Assembly: GCF_000012645.1 (NCBI RefSeq)
Contig: NC_007577.1
Coordinates: forward strand, 744,001-808,000
DNA: 64,000 bases
DNA from: Prochlorococcus marinus str. MIT 9312
GTDB lineage: Bacteria; Cyanobacteriota; Cyanobacteriia; PCC-6307; Cyanobiaceae
Direction: 5' to 3'
Positions 1 to 8,348 of the stretch are shown here, in pieces (positions within the stretch are counted from its first letter, which is position 1; the number at the start of each line of letters is the position of its first letter). A program made the translations under genes and the position numbers. The notes under the pieces are model-generated. The model was not told the DNA's origin. It did no database searches and saw only the letters and a program-made list of their open reading frames with translations.

Positions 1-49
1 ATATTAGTGTCTGAGCCTCATGATTATCATTTGAGTTAGTTTCTTTCAT
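1..49 (-). CDS. 5' end of a DUF3727-like protein (partial)
   Basis: An ATG at the high-coordinate end opens a reading frame of 16 codons that runs off the window edge (MKETNSNDNHEAQTLI). It lies 27 bases downstream of the ruvX-like gene on the same strand. From memory this resembles the N-terminus of the DUF3727 proteins found beside ruvX in picocyanobacteria, but too little is visible to prove it. The function of that family is unknown. Confidence 0.5.
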   Translation of the reverse strand, partial: MKETNSNDNHEAQTLI

Positions 50-76
50 TTAAAAATTATCTAATTCTTTTTAATA

Positions 77-538
77 CTAATATTTTATCTGACCTTTACC
101 AGCTAATTCTTCTAATTCAGGACCTTCTTTTATCCATTGTTCAAGTATTACTTTTGCTGCAAAACTATCAATCAATCCAGATTTATCTTTTTTAATTCCA
201 AATCTATTTGAAGATTCCCATGTTGAACTATGTTCGTTGACGTAAGAAAATGGAAGCTTTAATTCATTTGAAAGTAATTGACCGTAATTCATACAGTCAA
301 TAGCCTGAGGGGTCATTTTACCTTTCTCATCAAGCGGAAGCCCAACAATAAAACCAGTCAAATTAAATTTTTTTATATGATTTCTAATGATTTTAAGCTC
401 TTTATTATCTTCAACCCTCTTTACTGCTGGGAGTATATTTGATGTTATGCATAGTGGATCACAATAAGCCAATCCTATTCTTTTGATTCCTACATCGAAG
501 CTTAAAATTGACCTGGGTTTAGGTTTATAAAATTTCAC
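77..538 (-). CDS. ruvX: RuvX/YqgF-type Holliday junction resolvase-like protein
   Basis: A 153-aa protein of the RNase H-fold YqgF family, of normal length. It opens with the family signature [15 protein letters not shown] around residues 13-27, which carries the first catalytic Asp. Residues around 62-70 read GFIVGLPLD, as in other members, and an acidic residue near the end (GLIDSFAA) fits the last active-site position. Family members process pre-16S rRNA 5' ends and may resolve Holliday junctions, so the exact substrate here is inference. Its start overlaps the stop of the upstream GNAT-like gene by 4 bases, implying translational coupling. Confidence 0.9.
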
Positions 539-1590
539 TTTGACTTTAATGGCAAAGGAGATGGATATGGATTATTTTGTGGACTTAATTTGTCAAAGAT
601 TGATTCCAAAGATTGATTTATTTTATTTACTTGTTTTGCTTCATTCTTAACTATTGTATTCCTTATAAGAATAATCTCTTGATTTTTTTCTTTTAAGTTA
701 CATTCTTCGAGAAAGGTATTTAGTTGAGAATTCTCTTTGTAGCTTTTTAGATAAGACATAGGAGATTTTACAAAGAATCTTTTTATAAATTCTTTTAAAA
801 TAGAATTTAATCTATTATCCCAATATCTACTTATAGTTAAAGTATAAATTTCATCGTTTTGATAATTTATATCTTTTAAGATTGTACATAAAACAGAATT
901 TTCATATACTAAGGCACCACTTTTAGAGTTATTTCTTTTAAGAATATCGTCTTGATCAAAATCTAAAATATTTCTTATTAAAGGTGATTGATTTGATCTT
1001 ATAAAATTTACTATACTCAATATATTTTTTTTATTAATGTTATGGAATTCATTAATTAATTCATAATCTTGGGTATTTTGTTTGATTGACTCATTTAGAT
1101 CACAACCATCCCATAGTATTATCTCTCCTAAAGGTTGAAAGCCTAATTCTCTTGAGGTTGATATTAGGTCAATATTATTTATCTCGGAGTTAATTATCCA
1201 ACTTGAAGTCTTGATATCCGTTATGGAGATTGATTTTTTTATCAATCCTAAAGTTAATTGTTTCTCTGTAAAGGAACAATTGTTGTTAATTAACTTGGGC
1301 TTAGATATTTTTAAGCAAGTCTCTTTTTTGTTTAAAGGAAAAATATTCATATAACCAATGATTTCGTTACCGCAAATAGCAATTATGCATTTATTCTTAT
1401 TTTTCTTGAGATTATTTAGAAATATTTTTAAGTCATCAAAGGTATTAATAATTGCCATCTTTAAAAACCAATTATTCAATTCTTTATTTTTGATATCTAT
1501 TAAAAGGGTAATGTGACGGATATGGAGTTCTTCATAAGTTACTTCCATTCCTTTTTCAGGCTTAAAAGAATTAGAGGTATCTTTTTTCAT
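535..1590 (-). CDS. GNAT-like conserved cyanobacterial protein
   Basis: A 351-aa soluble protein. Residues about 15-150 look like a divergent GNAT acetyltransferase: they open with a receptor-like helix, then have [15 protein letters not shown] around residues 67-81, where GNAT proteins have their central strands. The rest (about 165-330) may be a second, degenerate GNAT-type half. I see no clear acetyl-CoA P-loop (Q/RxxGxG/A), so activity is uncertain. It overlaps ruvX downstream by 4 bases and the CofE-like gene upstream by 4 bases, forming a tight three-gene unit. No substrate can be assigned. Confidence 0.6.
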
Positions 1591-2756
1591 TTAATTTTTT
1601 TTCTTATTAACACTATAGGAGTTTTCTCATCACCATTGCCAGCTGGATTAGATATTAAGATTCTTTTGAGTATTTTATCTACGGCTTTATTTGAACTGGC
1701 TAATACTTTTACTCCTCCAATATCATTAACATCTACTACCGCAACATCTATATTTAGGTATTTTGAGACCTCCTTACAAAATAAACCCGCATTAAGAGGA
1801 CCCATAACTATACTTTTGTCATAAGGTATGACAGTGCCACTTATATCATCAATAAGAGATGACTCTAAACCAGTTAATCTATAAAAAATACCCTTAAGGC
1901 CAACTAATTTAAAAAAGAATCCAACGATTAATGCAAACGTTATTCTTGTGACACCAATTTTATTTATTAATAATTGCATGCCACAAGCAGTTGCAAGACT
2001 ACTTGTGGGGTGAAAAAAATAACATAAAGCTTTTGAAAATAAACTATATTCTAAATTTTGAGGAGAAATATATCTATTTTGCATAATCGCAAGTGGACTC
2101 TCACCGATTGTTAAAATATCATTTTTTTCTACAATTCCTTTGCAGTATTCAATCAAAGTATTTACTGGGTTATCAAAGCATCCAAGTAAATCAGTTTTAA
2201 TAGCAAAAGCATCATATTCATTATTTATTGGAATTTTAAAAACTTCTTTCGAACTTTGTTTTTGAGCCTCTAAATTAACTAAAAAACAATCCTTTTTATT
2301 TGAAATACCAAAATGGCCATAATTATCCCATAATACTTTTAACCATATATATTTTATTTTTTTTCTAAATTTATTATTGCTAAATTTATAGATGAGTCTT
2401 ATGAATAATTCTGAATTTGACTTGATAATAGTTGTTGGCCAATAATTATTTAAATTCTTTTCTTTATTTTGATCATATATATAAATATCTTCTTGATAAT
2501 TTAAATTTTGACAATATTCGTTTCCTTTATTTTTAAAAAAATTCAATTCAAAATTTATATTAGTTACCATTGTCTCTTTGGTTTTACTTTTATTAATTAT
2601 TTTTAAGTCAATAATTATTTCGTTTAAACCATCTTTTTTTTTGATTTTATAATTTATAGGTTCTAGAACTAAATTTGATTTGGATGAGTTTTTAATATAT
2701 AAATCTGAAATAATTAAAAAAATCAGTAAAATTAAAAGGATATTTACAAATAACAT
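1587..2756 (-). CDS. F420-0:gamma-glutamyl ligase-like (CofE-like) protein
   Basis: A 389-aa protein with one N-terminal membrane segment (about residues 2-20). Residues 40-170 are an Asn/Lys/Tyr-rich beta-type region, and the C-terminal half resembles the CofE-like fold of cyanobacterial 'F420-0:gamma-glutamyl ligase' annotations: FAIKTDLLGCFDNPV around 208-222, LTIGESPLAIMQ, a DDISGTVIPYDKSIVMGP stretch, and VAVVDVNDIGGVKVLA near 350. CofE adds glutamate to F420, but nothing else in this window belongs to F420 metabolism and the protein is membrane-anchored, so the true substrate is probably different. It overlaps the GNAT-like gene by 4 bases. Confidence 0.7.
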   Translation of the reverse strand: MLFVNILLILLIFLIISDLYIKNSSKSNLVLEPINYKIKKKDGLNEIIIDLKIINKSKTKETMVTNINFELNFFKNKGNEYCQNLNYQEDIYIYDQNKEKNLNNYWPTTIIKSNSELFIRLIYKFSNNKFRKKIKYIWLKVLWDNYGHFGISNKKDCFLVNLEAQKQSSKEVFKIPINNEYDAFAIKTDLLGCFDNPVNTLIEYCKGIVEKNDILTIGESPLAIMQNRYISPQNLEYSLFSKALCYFFHPTSSLATACGMQLLINKIGVTRITFALIVGFFFKLVGLKGIFYRLTGLESSLIDDISGTVIPYDKSIVMGPLNAGLFCKEVSKYLNIDVAVVDVNDIGGVKVLASSNKAVDKILKRILISNPAGNGDEKTPIVLIRKKIK

Positions 2757-2770
2757 TTTTTCTGAAATAG

Positions 2771-3322
2771 TTAATTATTTTTAGTTTCTTTTGTTTCTGA
2801 AATTGTACTATTATATTCATTAAAGGCCTCTACTGAAAAAGAGGATTCATTATCAATTTCTATCCCTGTTGACTCACTAATAATTTTGTTCAATTCACCA
2901 AAGTCAGCCATCCCATTACCATCATATTTTACTTGTCCATTACTATCAAGAATTATAGTTTGGGGAATTAATCCATTCCAATAATAATTGGGTTCAGTTG
3001 GTTGATCAGATGCCTCTTCATTTTGTAATTCATCTGTGGTTAAAGCAATGATTTCTATATTTTCCCTCCATATTAAATCTAGACCTGATATTACTGGTGC
3101 CATTGCTTTGCTGTCAGAACTATCGTCAAGGTAGAAAAATAGAATTGATACCCTTTTATTCTTTAATGAATCCTTTAGTGTTGCCTTAGGAGGAACTATT
3201 GCTCCATTACCTGCATATATAGGAAAGATGTTGCCATCATAACTATTAGTATCTCTATAAGCATTTGCTTTATATGGACTTATGAAAATTAATGCTATTA
3301 AGAACCATTGAATTATTTTCAT
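2771..3322 (-). CDS. Exported thioredoxin-fold protein without cysteines
   Basis: A 183-aa protein with a signal peptide (MKIIQWFLIALIFISPYKANA, likely cut after ANA at 22) that directs it to the lumen or periplasm. The mature part has a thioredoxin-like layout: ILFFYLDDSSDSKAMAP at about 60-76 takes the place of the redox loop, and LIPQTIILDSNGQVKYDGNG near 118-137 matches the cis-Pro and following strands. It has no cysteine at all, so it cannot be a disulfide reductase. It resembles cyanobacterial proteins annotated as a thylakoid photosystem I accumulation factor, which I offer as a possibility. It lies 14 bases from each neighbouring gene. Confidence 0.6.
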   Translation of the reverse strand: MKIIQWFLIALIFISPYKANAYRDTNSYDGNIFPIYAGNGAIVPPKATLKDSLKNKRVSILFFYLDDSSDSKAMAPVISGLDLIWRENIEIIALTTDELQNEEASDQPTEPNYYWNGLIPQTIILDSNGQVKYDGNGMADFGELNKIISESTGIEIDNESSFSVEAFNEYNSTISETKETKNN

Positions 3323-3336
3323 TAAAGATTTAAAAC

Positions 3337-4953
3337 TTACTTTGAACTTGATCTTCCTAATCCTTGAAGGATTCCTTTCCCAACTAAACCAATAGCTTTG
3401 CCTACTACTTTTGTTAGAAAAGTTACGAAAAGATTACCGATATACTTTACCGCAAATTCTAACTGGGGTGCTACTGCATCTCTTATCTCAACTAATAATG
3501 TAACTTGTTTTTGAAACCATTCTAGATTCTCTAGCTCTTTCTCCCTATTTTCATTTTTAAAGTATCGGGTAAATTTTTTATCGATAATATCAATATATTC
3601 TCGTTTACTCTCATATAAGTAAATAGGCATATAAATGTAGTCATGCCAACGATTGTAGTTATTAATATTATTCCTAAATCTTTCAAAATTTCTTGTTGAT
3701 TGTAATTCGGGATTTATAAGTACAGTTCTTAATTCAGGCCAAGAAGAACAAATATTAAAGATTTCAGAAGCTAATAAATTACAGTTCCTTATTGTCCAAT
3801 TTGAAATTATATTTTCAAGGATTAGAAATGATTCTGTTTCATACAAAGGTATTAATTTGCCATCATATTCAAGAGCTTCATTTTTAATAATAGGCTCGAT
3901 AAACATTATTGATTGATGAGATTCTCTATCTATCTCTTTACAACTTACTTCACTATAAATAAAATCATTAATTGAAATAGATTCGCTTCCTTTTTTTAAT
4001 CTAAAATAGCTGTCTGTAATGTTTGAAATTGTATTAACTTTAAGTTCTTGTATTAGAGAACTTAACTCATCTTTAAAATCATTTTCTTTATAGTTCTCTT
4101 TAATATTTTTTATTAAATTATTTAACTCGTCTAACATTTTGCATATTAGGCGTGAAATGAACTCTTTCTTTATCCCAGAGAGAATTATTGATGAATTATT
4201 AAATTCAACCTGTAAGTTAGTTGAGCTATATCTTTCTTTGAGTCTTTCAAAAATTAAATTCCATATTTCTATAGTATTTTTATCTTTAATAAATATAGTA
4301 TTCTTATTTTCAAGATTAATTTTATTTTCGGTGTAAATTGCCTCTGTATAAAGTTCTAGTGAATTACCCCATAAAAAAATAAGAAAAGATTTAGCAGTAA
4401 TAAGTTCTCTTAGTCTTCCTTTTAAAATAAATTTATAAAACTCTGGGGTTGAATCAGAGTTAACATATTTGAATATATAGTTAATCTCAGTATCTATTTG
4501 TTTCAGACCTGAAGTTAGTATTTTTTGACTAAAGGAAAGAGGCTTATCTTTGTTTAATTGAACCTGGGTATTATTTTCAATATCAAATACTCTCCCACCA
4601 TTTAAAATAGTTTCAATAGATACAAGAACTTTTTCGGCACTGGGATTCAAAAGAAAACCTTCAGCATATAAAGATGGAGTTTTTTTTGCTTCATAAACAA
4701 GTTCACCAGAGAGTATTATTAGAAACTTTGACTTATCCCATCTTTCTCTTAATTTTAATAACTCTAACCTTATAAGATCTTCTGATTGGAAATTAAGAAT
4801 ATTCCATATAACTAAATCCGGAGTTGTATCAGCTATTTCATTATTAAAATTAATGTCTAAATTTTTGTCCAGTGATGTTAACTTAAGCGATAAAGATTCT
4901 GCTATTAAGCTTGGAGCAATAATTAAAATTGATTTTTTTGAAATTAATTCCAA
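3337..4953 (-). CDS. DUF3685-family protein with degenerate receiver domain
   Basis: A 538-aa cyanobacterial protein. Residues 1-125 fold like a response-regulator receiver: hydrophobic first strand (KKSILIIAPSLIAESLSLKL), PDLVIWNI at the third strand, and GFLLNPSAEKVLVSIETILNGGRVFD at the fifth strand and last helix. The phospho-acceptor Asp expected after the third strand is not present. The remainder is a long alpha-helical DUF3685 (Ycf55-like) region ending in a glycine-rich hydrophobic segment (VVGKAIGLVGKGILQGLG) that may touch membranes. Function unknown. It probably heads the minus-strand series that runs down to ruvX. Confidence 0.7.
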   Translation of the reverse strand: MELISKKSILIIAPSLIAESLSLKLTSLDKNLDINFNNEIADTTPDLVIWNILNFQSEDLIRLELLKLRERWDKSKFLIILSGELVYEAKKTPSLYAEGFLLNPSAEKVLVSIETILNGGRVFDIENNTQVQLNKDKPLSFSQKILTSGLKQIDTEINYIFKYVNSDSTPEFYKFILKGRLRELITAKSFLIFLWGNSLELYTEAIYTENKINLENKNTIFIKDKNTIEIWNLIFERLKERYSSTNLQVEFNNSSIILSGIKKEFISRLICKMLDELNNLIKNIKENYKENDFKDELSSLIQELKVNTISNITDSYFRLKKGSESISINDFIYSEVSCKEIDRESHQSIMFIEPIIKNEALEYDGKLIPLYETESFLILENIISNWTIRNCNLLASEIFNICSSWPELRTVLINPELQSTRNFERFRNNINNYNRWHDYIYMPIYLYESKREYIDIIDKKFTRYFKNENREKELENLEWFQKQVTLLVEIRDAVAPQLEFAVKYIGNLFVTFLTKVVGKAIGLVGKGILQGLGRSSSK

Positions 4954-5032
4954 GACTAAATTTCTTATCTCTTATACAAAATTAACTAACAATTACTGCA
5001 AATACCAGCCTTAAATCGATTTTTATACTCTT

Positions 5033-5800
5033 TTAAGCGTAGTAATTGTTGTTTAAATCAAAGTCAGTTAGTCTCTCTGATGACAATACATTAATCGCTT
5101 CGCTTATTTTAAATTTATTTTCATATAGAGCTTTACCTACAATCACGCCAAATAGTCCAGAATTCTCAAGTTTTACTAAAGATAATAAATCAGAAATTGA
5201 ACCTACCCCTCCTGATGCTATTACTGGAATATCTGTAATCTCTAGAATCCTTTTTATGAATTCTTCATTAGTTCCCTCTAATGTTCCATCTGTATTGATA
5301 TCTGTAACAATAAAACTAGCGATTTTAAAGGAAGAAAACTCCCTTACTAGATCAGTGGCTAAAATATTAGATTGCTCAAGCCAACCCCTTGTACTAACTT
5401 TTCCGTCTTTTGCGTCAATACCAACAATTATCCTTCCTGGAAATTTATTTGATAAGTCTTTAACTAATTCTTTATTTTCTATTGCAGATGTTCCCATTAT
5501 AACTTTCTCGATACCATAAGAAAATAATTGTTCTATCCTTTCCTGAGATCTTATTCCCCCACCTATTTGAATAGGAATGTTAACTGTTTTTGCAATATCC
5601 TTTATTGATTTATCGTTGGTGGGTGATCCAGTTTTTGCAGCATCTAAATCAACTATATGTATATATTTTGCTCCTTCGCTTTCCCAATATTTAGCCTGCT
5701 CATGAGGTTCTTTTGTAAAGTCTTTTCTTTTATTAAAGTCACCCTTAAAAAGTCTTACGCACTTACCATTCATTAAATCAATAGCTGGTATTAGTTCCAT
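5033..5800 (-). CDS. hisA: Phosphoribosylformimino-5-aminoimidazole carboxamide ribotide isomerase
   Basis: A 255-aa (beta/alpha)8-barrel enzyme of histidine biosynthesis that isomerises ProFAR to PRFAR. Diagnostic features are MELIPAIDLMNGKCVRL at the start with catalytic Asp8, HIVDLDAAKTGSPTN, IQIGGGIRS, VSTRGWLEQS, the second catalytic Asp in IVTDINTDGTLEG, and VIASGGVGS for phosphate binding. Length is normal. It stands alone, not in a his operon, which is usual in this group. The divergent CSP41-like gene starts about 90 bases away. Confidence 0.97.
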   Translation of the reverse strand: MELIPAIDLMNGKCVRLFKGDFNKRKDFTKEPHEQAKYWESEGAKYIHIVDLDAAKTGSPTNDKSIKDIAKTVNIPIQIGGGIRSQERIEQLFSYGIEKVIMGTSAIENKELVKDLSNKFPGRIIVGIDAKDGKVSTRGWLEQSNILATDLVREFSSFKIASFIVTDINTDGTLEGTNEEFIKRILEITDIPVIASGGVGSISDLLSLVKLENSGLFGVIVGKALYENKFKISEAINVLSSERLTDFDLNNNYYA

Positions 5801-5892
5801 AGAATCATCCTTTTCATTAATTACTTCTTAGTAGTACTATTCAATATGTAATTCTATTTAAGATTACTACTTCAGTTAAATATTTTTTGAAT

Positions 5893-6813
5893 ATGAAAAT
5901 TCTTGTAATGGGCGGCACTAGATTTGTTGGCAAGTCTTTGGTTGGAAAGTTATTAAACCAAAGTCATGATATTGATATTTTTACAAGAGGTAATAAAGCT
6001 AATCCTAAAAATACAAATTTAATTAAGGGAGATAGGAATAATTTAGAAAGTATAGTTAAGCTAAGGAATGAAAAGTATGATGTTGTTTATGATATTTCGG
6101 GACGAGAGTTAGAACAAACGAAACTTCTTATAGAAAATTTAGCTGACTCTTTCAAGAGATATATATATGTCAGCTCTGCAGGCGTTTATAAAGATAATCA
6201 TGAACTACCTTTATCTGAAGATGATCCTATTGACCAAGATAGTAGGCACAAAGGGAAAGTGGAGACAGAAAATTGGTTGATAAACCAAAAAATTCCTTTT
6301 ACAAGTTTTAGACCAACTTATATTTATGGACCAGGAAATTATAATAAGATCGAAAATTGGTTTTTTGAAAGGTTATTTTCCAATAAATCAATCCCAATCC
6401 CCGGTGACGGGTCTTTGATTACACAGTTAGGCCATGTTTCAGATCTAACTGATGTAATGATTAGGTGCATAAATTATGAAAAATCTAAAAATAATATTTA
6501 TAACTGCTCAGGTGAAAAAGGAGTTACTATTAAGGGTTTGATATATTTCTGCGCAAAAGTTCTTGGATTAAACCAAAATGAGATTTCTTTAAGAACATTT
6601 GATTATCAAAAATTAGATCCTAAATCTCGAAAGGGATTTCCAATTAGATTAAATCATTATCAGACTGATATTTCTAAGATTAAAAGCGATTTGGATTGGG
6701 AACCAAATTTTGATTTACTTAATGGTTTAAAGGATAGTTTTGTGAAAGATTTTAATTATAAAAAGGGTGAGGAGTTTGATGAGAATTTAGATAAGATTCT
6801 TTTTAATGCTTAG
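5893..6813 (+). CDS. CSP41-like NAD-dependent epimerase/RNA-binding protein
   Basis: A 306-aa atypical SDR. The Rossmann motif MGGTRFVGKSLVGKLL lies at residues 6-21. The segment YVSSAGVYK near residue 97 contains the Tyr/Ser region of extended SDRs, but YxxxK is degenerate. FRPTYIYGPGNY near 140 is strongly conserved in the plastid CSP41 branch, whose members bind and cleave RNA. I chose the ATG at 5893 over an in-frame TTG two codons upstream. The 3' end overlaps the convergent phosphatidyltransferase gene by 27 bases. Whether it acts on RNA or nucleotide-sugars is not decidable here. Confidence 0.8.
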   Translation: MKILVMGGTRFVGKSLVGKLLNQSHDIDIFTRGNKANPKNTNLIKGDRNNLESIVKLRNEKYDVVYDISGRELEQTKLLIENLADSFKRYIYVSSAGVYKDNHELPLSEDDPIDQDSRHKGKVETENWLINQKIPFTSFRPTYIYGPGNYNKIENWFFERLFSNKSIPIPGDGSLITQLGHVSDLTDVMIRCINYEKSKNNIYNCSGEKGVTIKGLIYFCAKVLGLNQNEISLRTFDYQKLDPKSRKGFPIRLNHYQTDISKIKSDLDWEPNFDLLNGLKDSFVKDFNYKKGEEFDENLDKILFNA

Positions 6814-7326
6814 GTAATCAAATAAAGTCATAAAAGTCAGGAAGAATCCTATCCAATAAAAAACTAAAGCAAAATTATTCAAAAAACTTATTTTTAATGG
6901 TGAAAAGAAAGTGATTACTGAAATAAAAAAGAAAAATGTTTTAAATTTGCCTAACTGAGATGCGGGCAAACCGTCTTTTGAGAGGTTCCTCAGGCTAGAT
7001 ATTATTAATTCTCTAAATAAAATTAATGATAAAGACCAGAAAGGGATTAAATTATTTTTGCAGAGGAAAACTAAAGGAATTAAATAGAATACTTTGTCGC
7101 TTAAGGGATCAAGGATAGCTCCTAATCTGCTTTTAAGGTTAAATTTTCTTGCAATTAACCCGTCAAAATAATCAGTTAGACCACCAATAATAATCAAAAT
7201 AAAAACATAAAAAGGTCTATTAAATTCTAAAAAAAGGATTAGAGGAAATACAAAGAAAAGTCGAGATATCGATAATAAATTAGGAATGTTTAATGCCAAT
7301 TTTTGAAGATTTTTTCTAATTATCAA
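6787..7326 (-). CDS. pgsA: CDP-diacylglycerol-glycerol-3-phosphate phosphatidyltransferase
   Basis: A 179-aa integral membrane protein with about five hydrophobic helices. The CDP-alcohol phosphotransferase motif D-G-x2-A-R-x8-G-x3-D-x3-D is complete at about residues 54-76 (FDGLIARKFNLKSRLGAILD then PLSD). The LSISRLFFVFPLILF opening is typical of PgsA, which makes phosphatidylglycerol phosphate, precursor of an essential thylakoid lipid. Other members of the family use different alcohols, but PgsA is the best fit. Its 3' end overlaps the convergent CSP41-like gene by 27 bases. Confidence 0.88.
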   Translation of the reverse strand: MIIRKNLQKLALNIPNLLSISRLFFVFPLILFLEFNRPFYVFILIIIGGLTDYFDGLIARKFNLKSRLGAILDPLSDKVFYLIPLVFLCKNNLIPFWSLSLILFRELIISSLRNLSKDGLPASQLGKFKTFFFFISVITFFSPLKISFLNNFALVFYWIGFFLTFMTLFDYLSIKKNLI

Positions 7327-7512
7327 ATTAATTTACCCATATAAAAAATATATTACACTCTCAACAATCTTAATTTTCAGTGAAACAGAATTTCAATTGA
7401 TTTTAATGCTAGCTTGTAAAGCTAAATTTAAATCAGAATCCTAAAGATTATCAACACTACTTCTCTTTATTATTCATAATGTTTTATATTACAAAATTAT
7501 TCATAATATCTA

Positions 7513-8124
7513 ATGCAGCCTCATAGCCTAAAGCTATCTCCAGAATCTGATTTGATAAATTCAATTAAAGAATATTCTCTTTCAAAAAATTTATATGGTT
7601 ATATTTCGGGCGTGGTTGGTAATCTTAGAACAGTTTGTATTCAATGCCCAGGAAATCAAGAGATAAATAAATTTGAAGGGAATCTTGAGATAGTATCTTT
7701 AAATGGTCATTTTAATAAAGGTGATGTTCATCTTCATTTGAGCTTCGCAGATGAGGGATGTAATGTCTTTGGAGGTCATCTTGAGGAGGGATGCATTGTA
7801 AAAAAAGGGACGGACATATTATTACTTTCTTTTGAACAAAAAATTATCAATGTCTCAAATAATGATTTGATTACAAATCAATCACGTGTGAAAGCCTATA
7901 TTTTAAACGAATGTCCTTGGTCTAAAAGAGCAATTAGGTTACTTAATTTTTACAATATTCCTCATGAAGTTGTTTTGATCGACAATGATGAAAGCTTTCA
8001 AAAAATAATGGTTAAAAGTAACCATAATACTTTCCCTCAAATATTTTTGGATAATAAATTTTTTGGTGGATATGATGAAATATCAGAACAAGCAAAATTA
8101 GATAAACTAACTTCATTTAAGTAA
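7513..8124 (+). CDS. PPC/DUF296 domain fused to a glutaredoxin domain
   Basis: A 203-aa two-domain protein. Residues 1-115 match the PPC (DUF296) fold: YGYISGVVGNLRTVCIQ, then LEIVSLNGHFNKGDVHLHLSFAD and VFGGHLEEGCIVKKGTDI. The GDVHLHL and GGHL segments provide conserved His residues that bind metal in some family members. Residues 126-200 are a glutaredoxin: AYILNECPWSKRAIRLL with a CPWS active site (one Cys), NTFPQIFLDNKFFGGYDE with the cis-Pro TFPQ and GGYDE glutathione site. A monothiol-like site suggests glutathione- or Fe-S-linked chemistry. The cellular role of the fusion is unknown. Confidence 0.8.
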   Translation: MQPHSLKLSPESDLINSIKEYSLSKNLYGYISGVVGNLRTVCIQCPGNQEINKFEGNLEIVSLNGHFNKGDVHLHLSFADEGCNVFGGHLEEGCIVKKGTDILLLSFEQKIINVSNNDLITNQSRVKAYILNECPWSKRAIRLLNFYNIPHEVVLIDNDESFQKIMVKSNHNTFPQIFLDNKFFGGYDEISEQAKLDKLTSFK

Positions 8125-8133
8125 TATAAATTT

Positions 8134-8322
8134 TTAACTATCACGATTTGTAAGCTTTTCAGAAATCAATTCTTCCTCTAACTGCTTTATTAATCTTGAA
8201 ACAAGATTTTGAAATTCTGGTTGACAGCCTTTAAAAGCAGCTTTATGTCTTATGGGTTCATTTCTTGTTCTCAAATCAGTTAGCATTAATTGTAATGCAT
8301 CAATTTTTGGATTTATTTTCAT
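8134..8322 (-). CDS. Small conserved hypothetical protein (62 aa)
   Basis: A 62-aa hydrophilic protein, mostly helical, with the sequence RTRNEPIRHKAAFKGCQPEFQ in the middle and an acidic helix (LIKQLEEELISEK) near the end. No domain recognised. It is convergent with the PPC-glutaredoxin gene (9 bases apart) and 26 bases downstream of the SDR gene on the same strand, so it may be co-transcribed with it. Absence of signal peptide or membrane segment points to a cytoplasmic location. Confidence 0.6.
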   Translation of the reverse strand: MKINPKIDALQLMLTDLRTRNEPIRHKAAFKGCQPEFQNLVSRLIKQLEEELISEKLTNRDS

Positions 8323-8348
8323 AGTTTTATTTTATATATTTACATCTT

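Noticed and set aside
5046-5519. 157-aa plus-strand ORF over hisA
   Set aside because: Fully antisense to a complete hisA with all motifs; Ser/Pro/Ile-rich composition is the complement of the coding frame.
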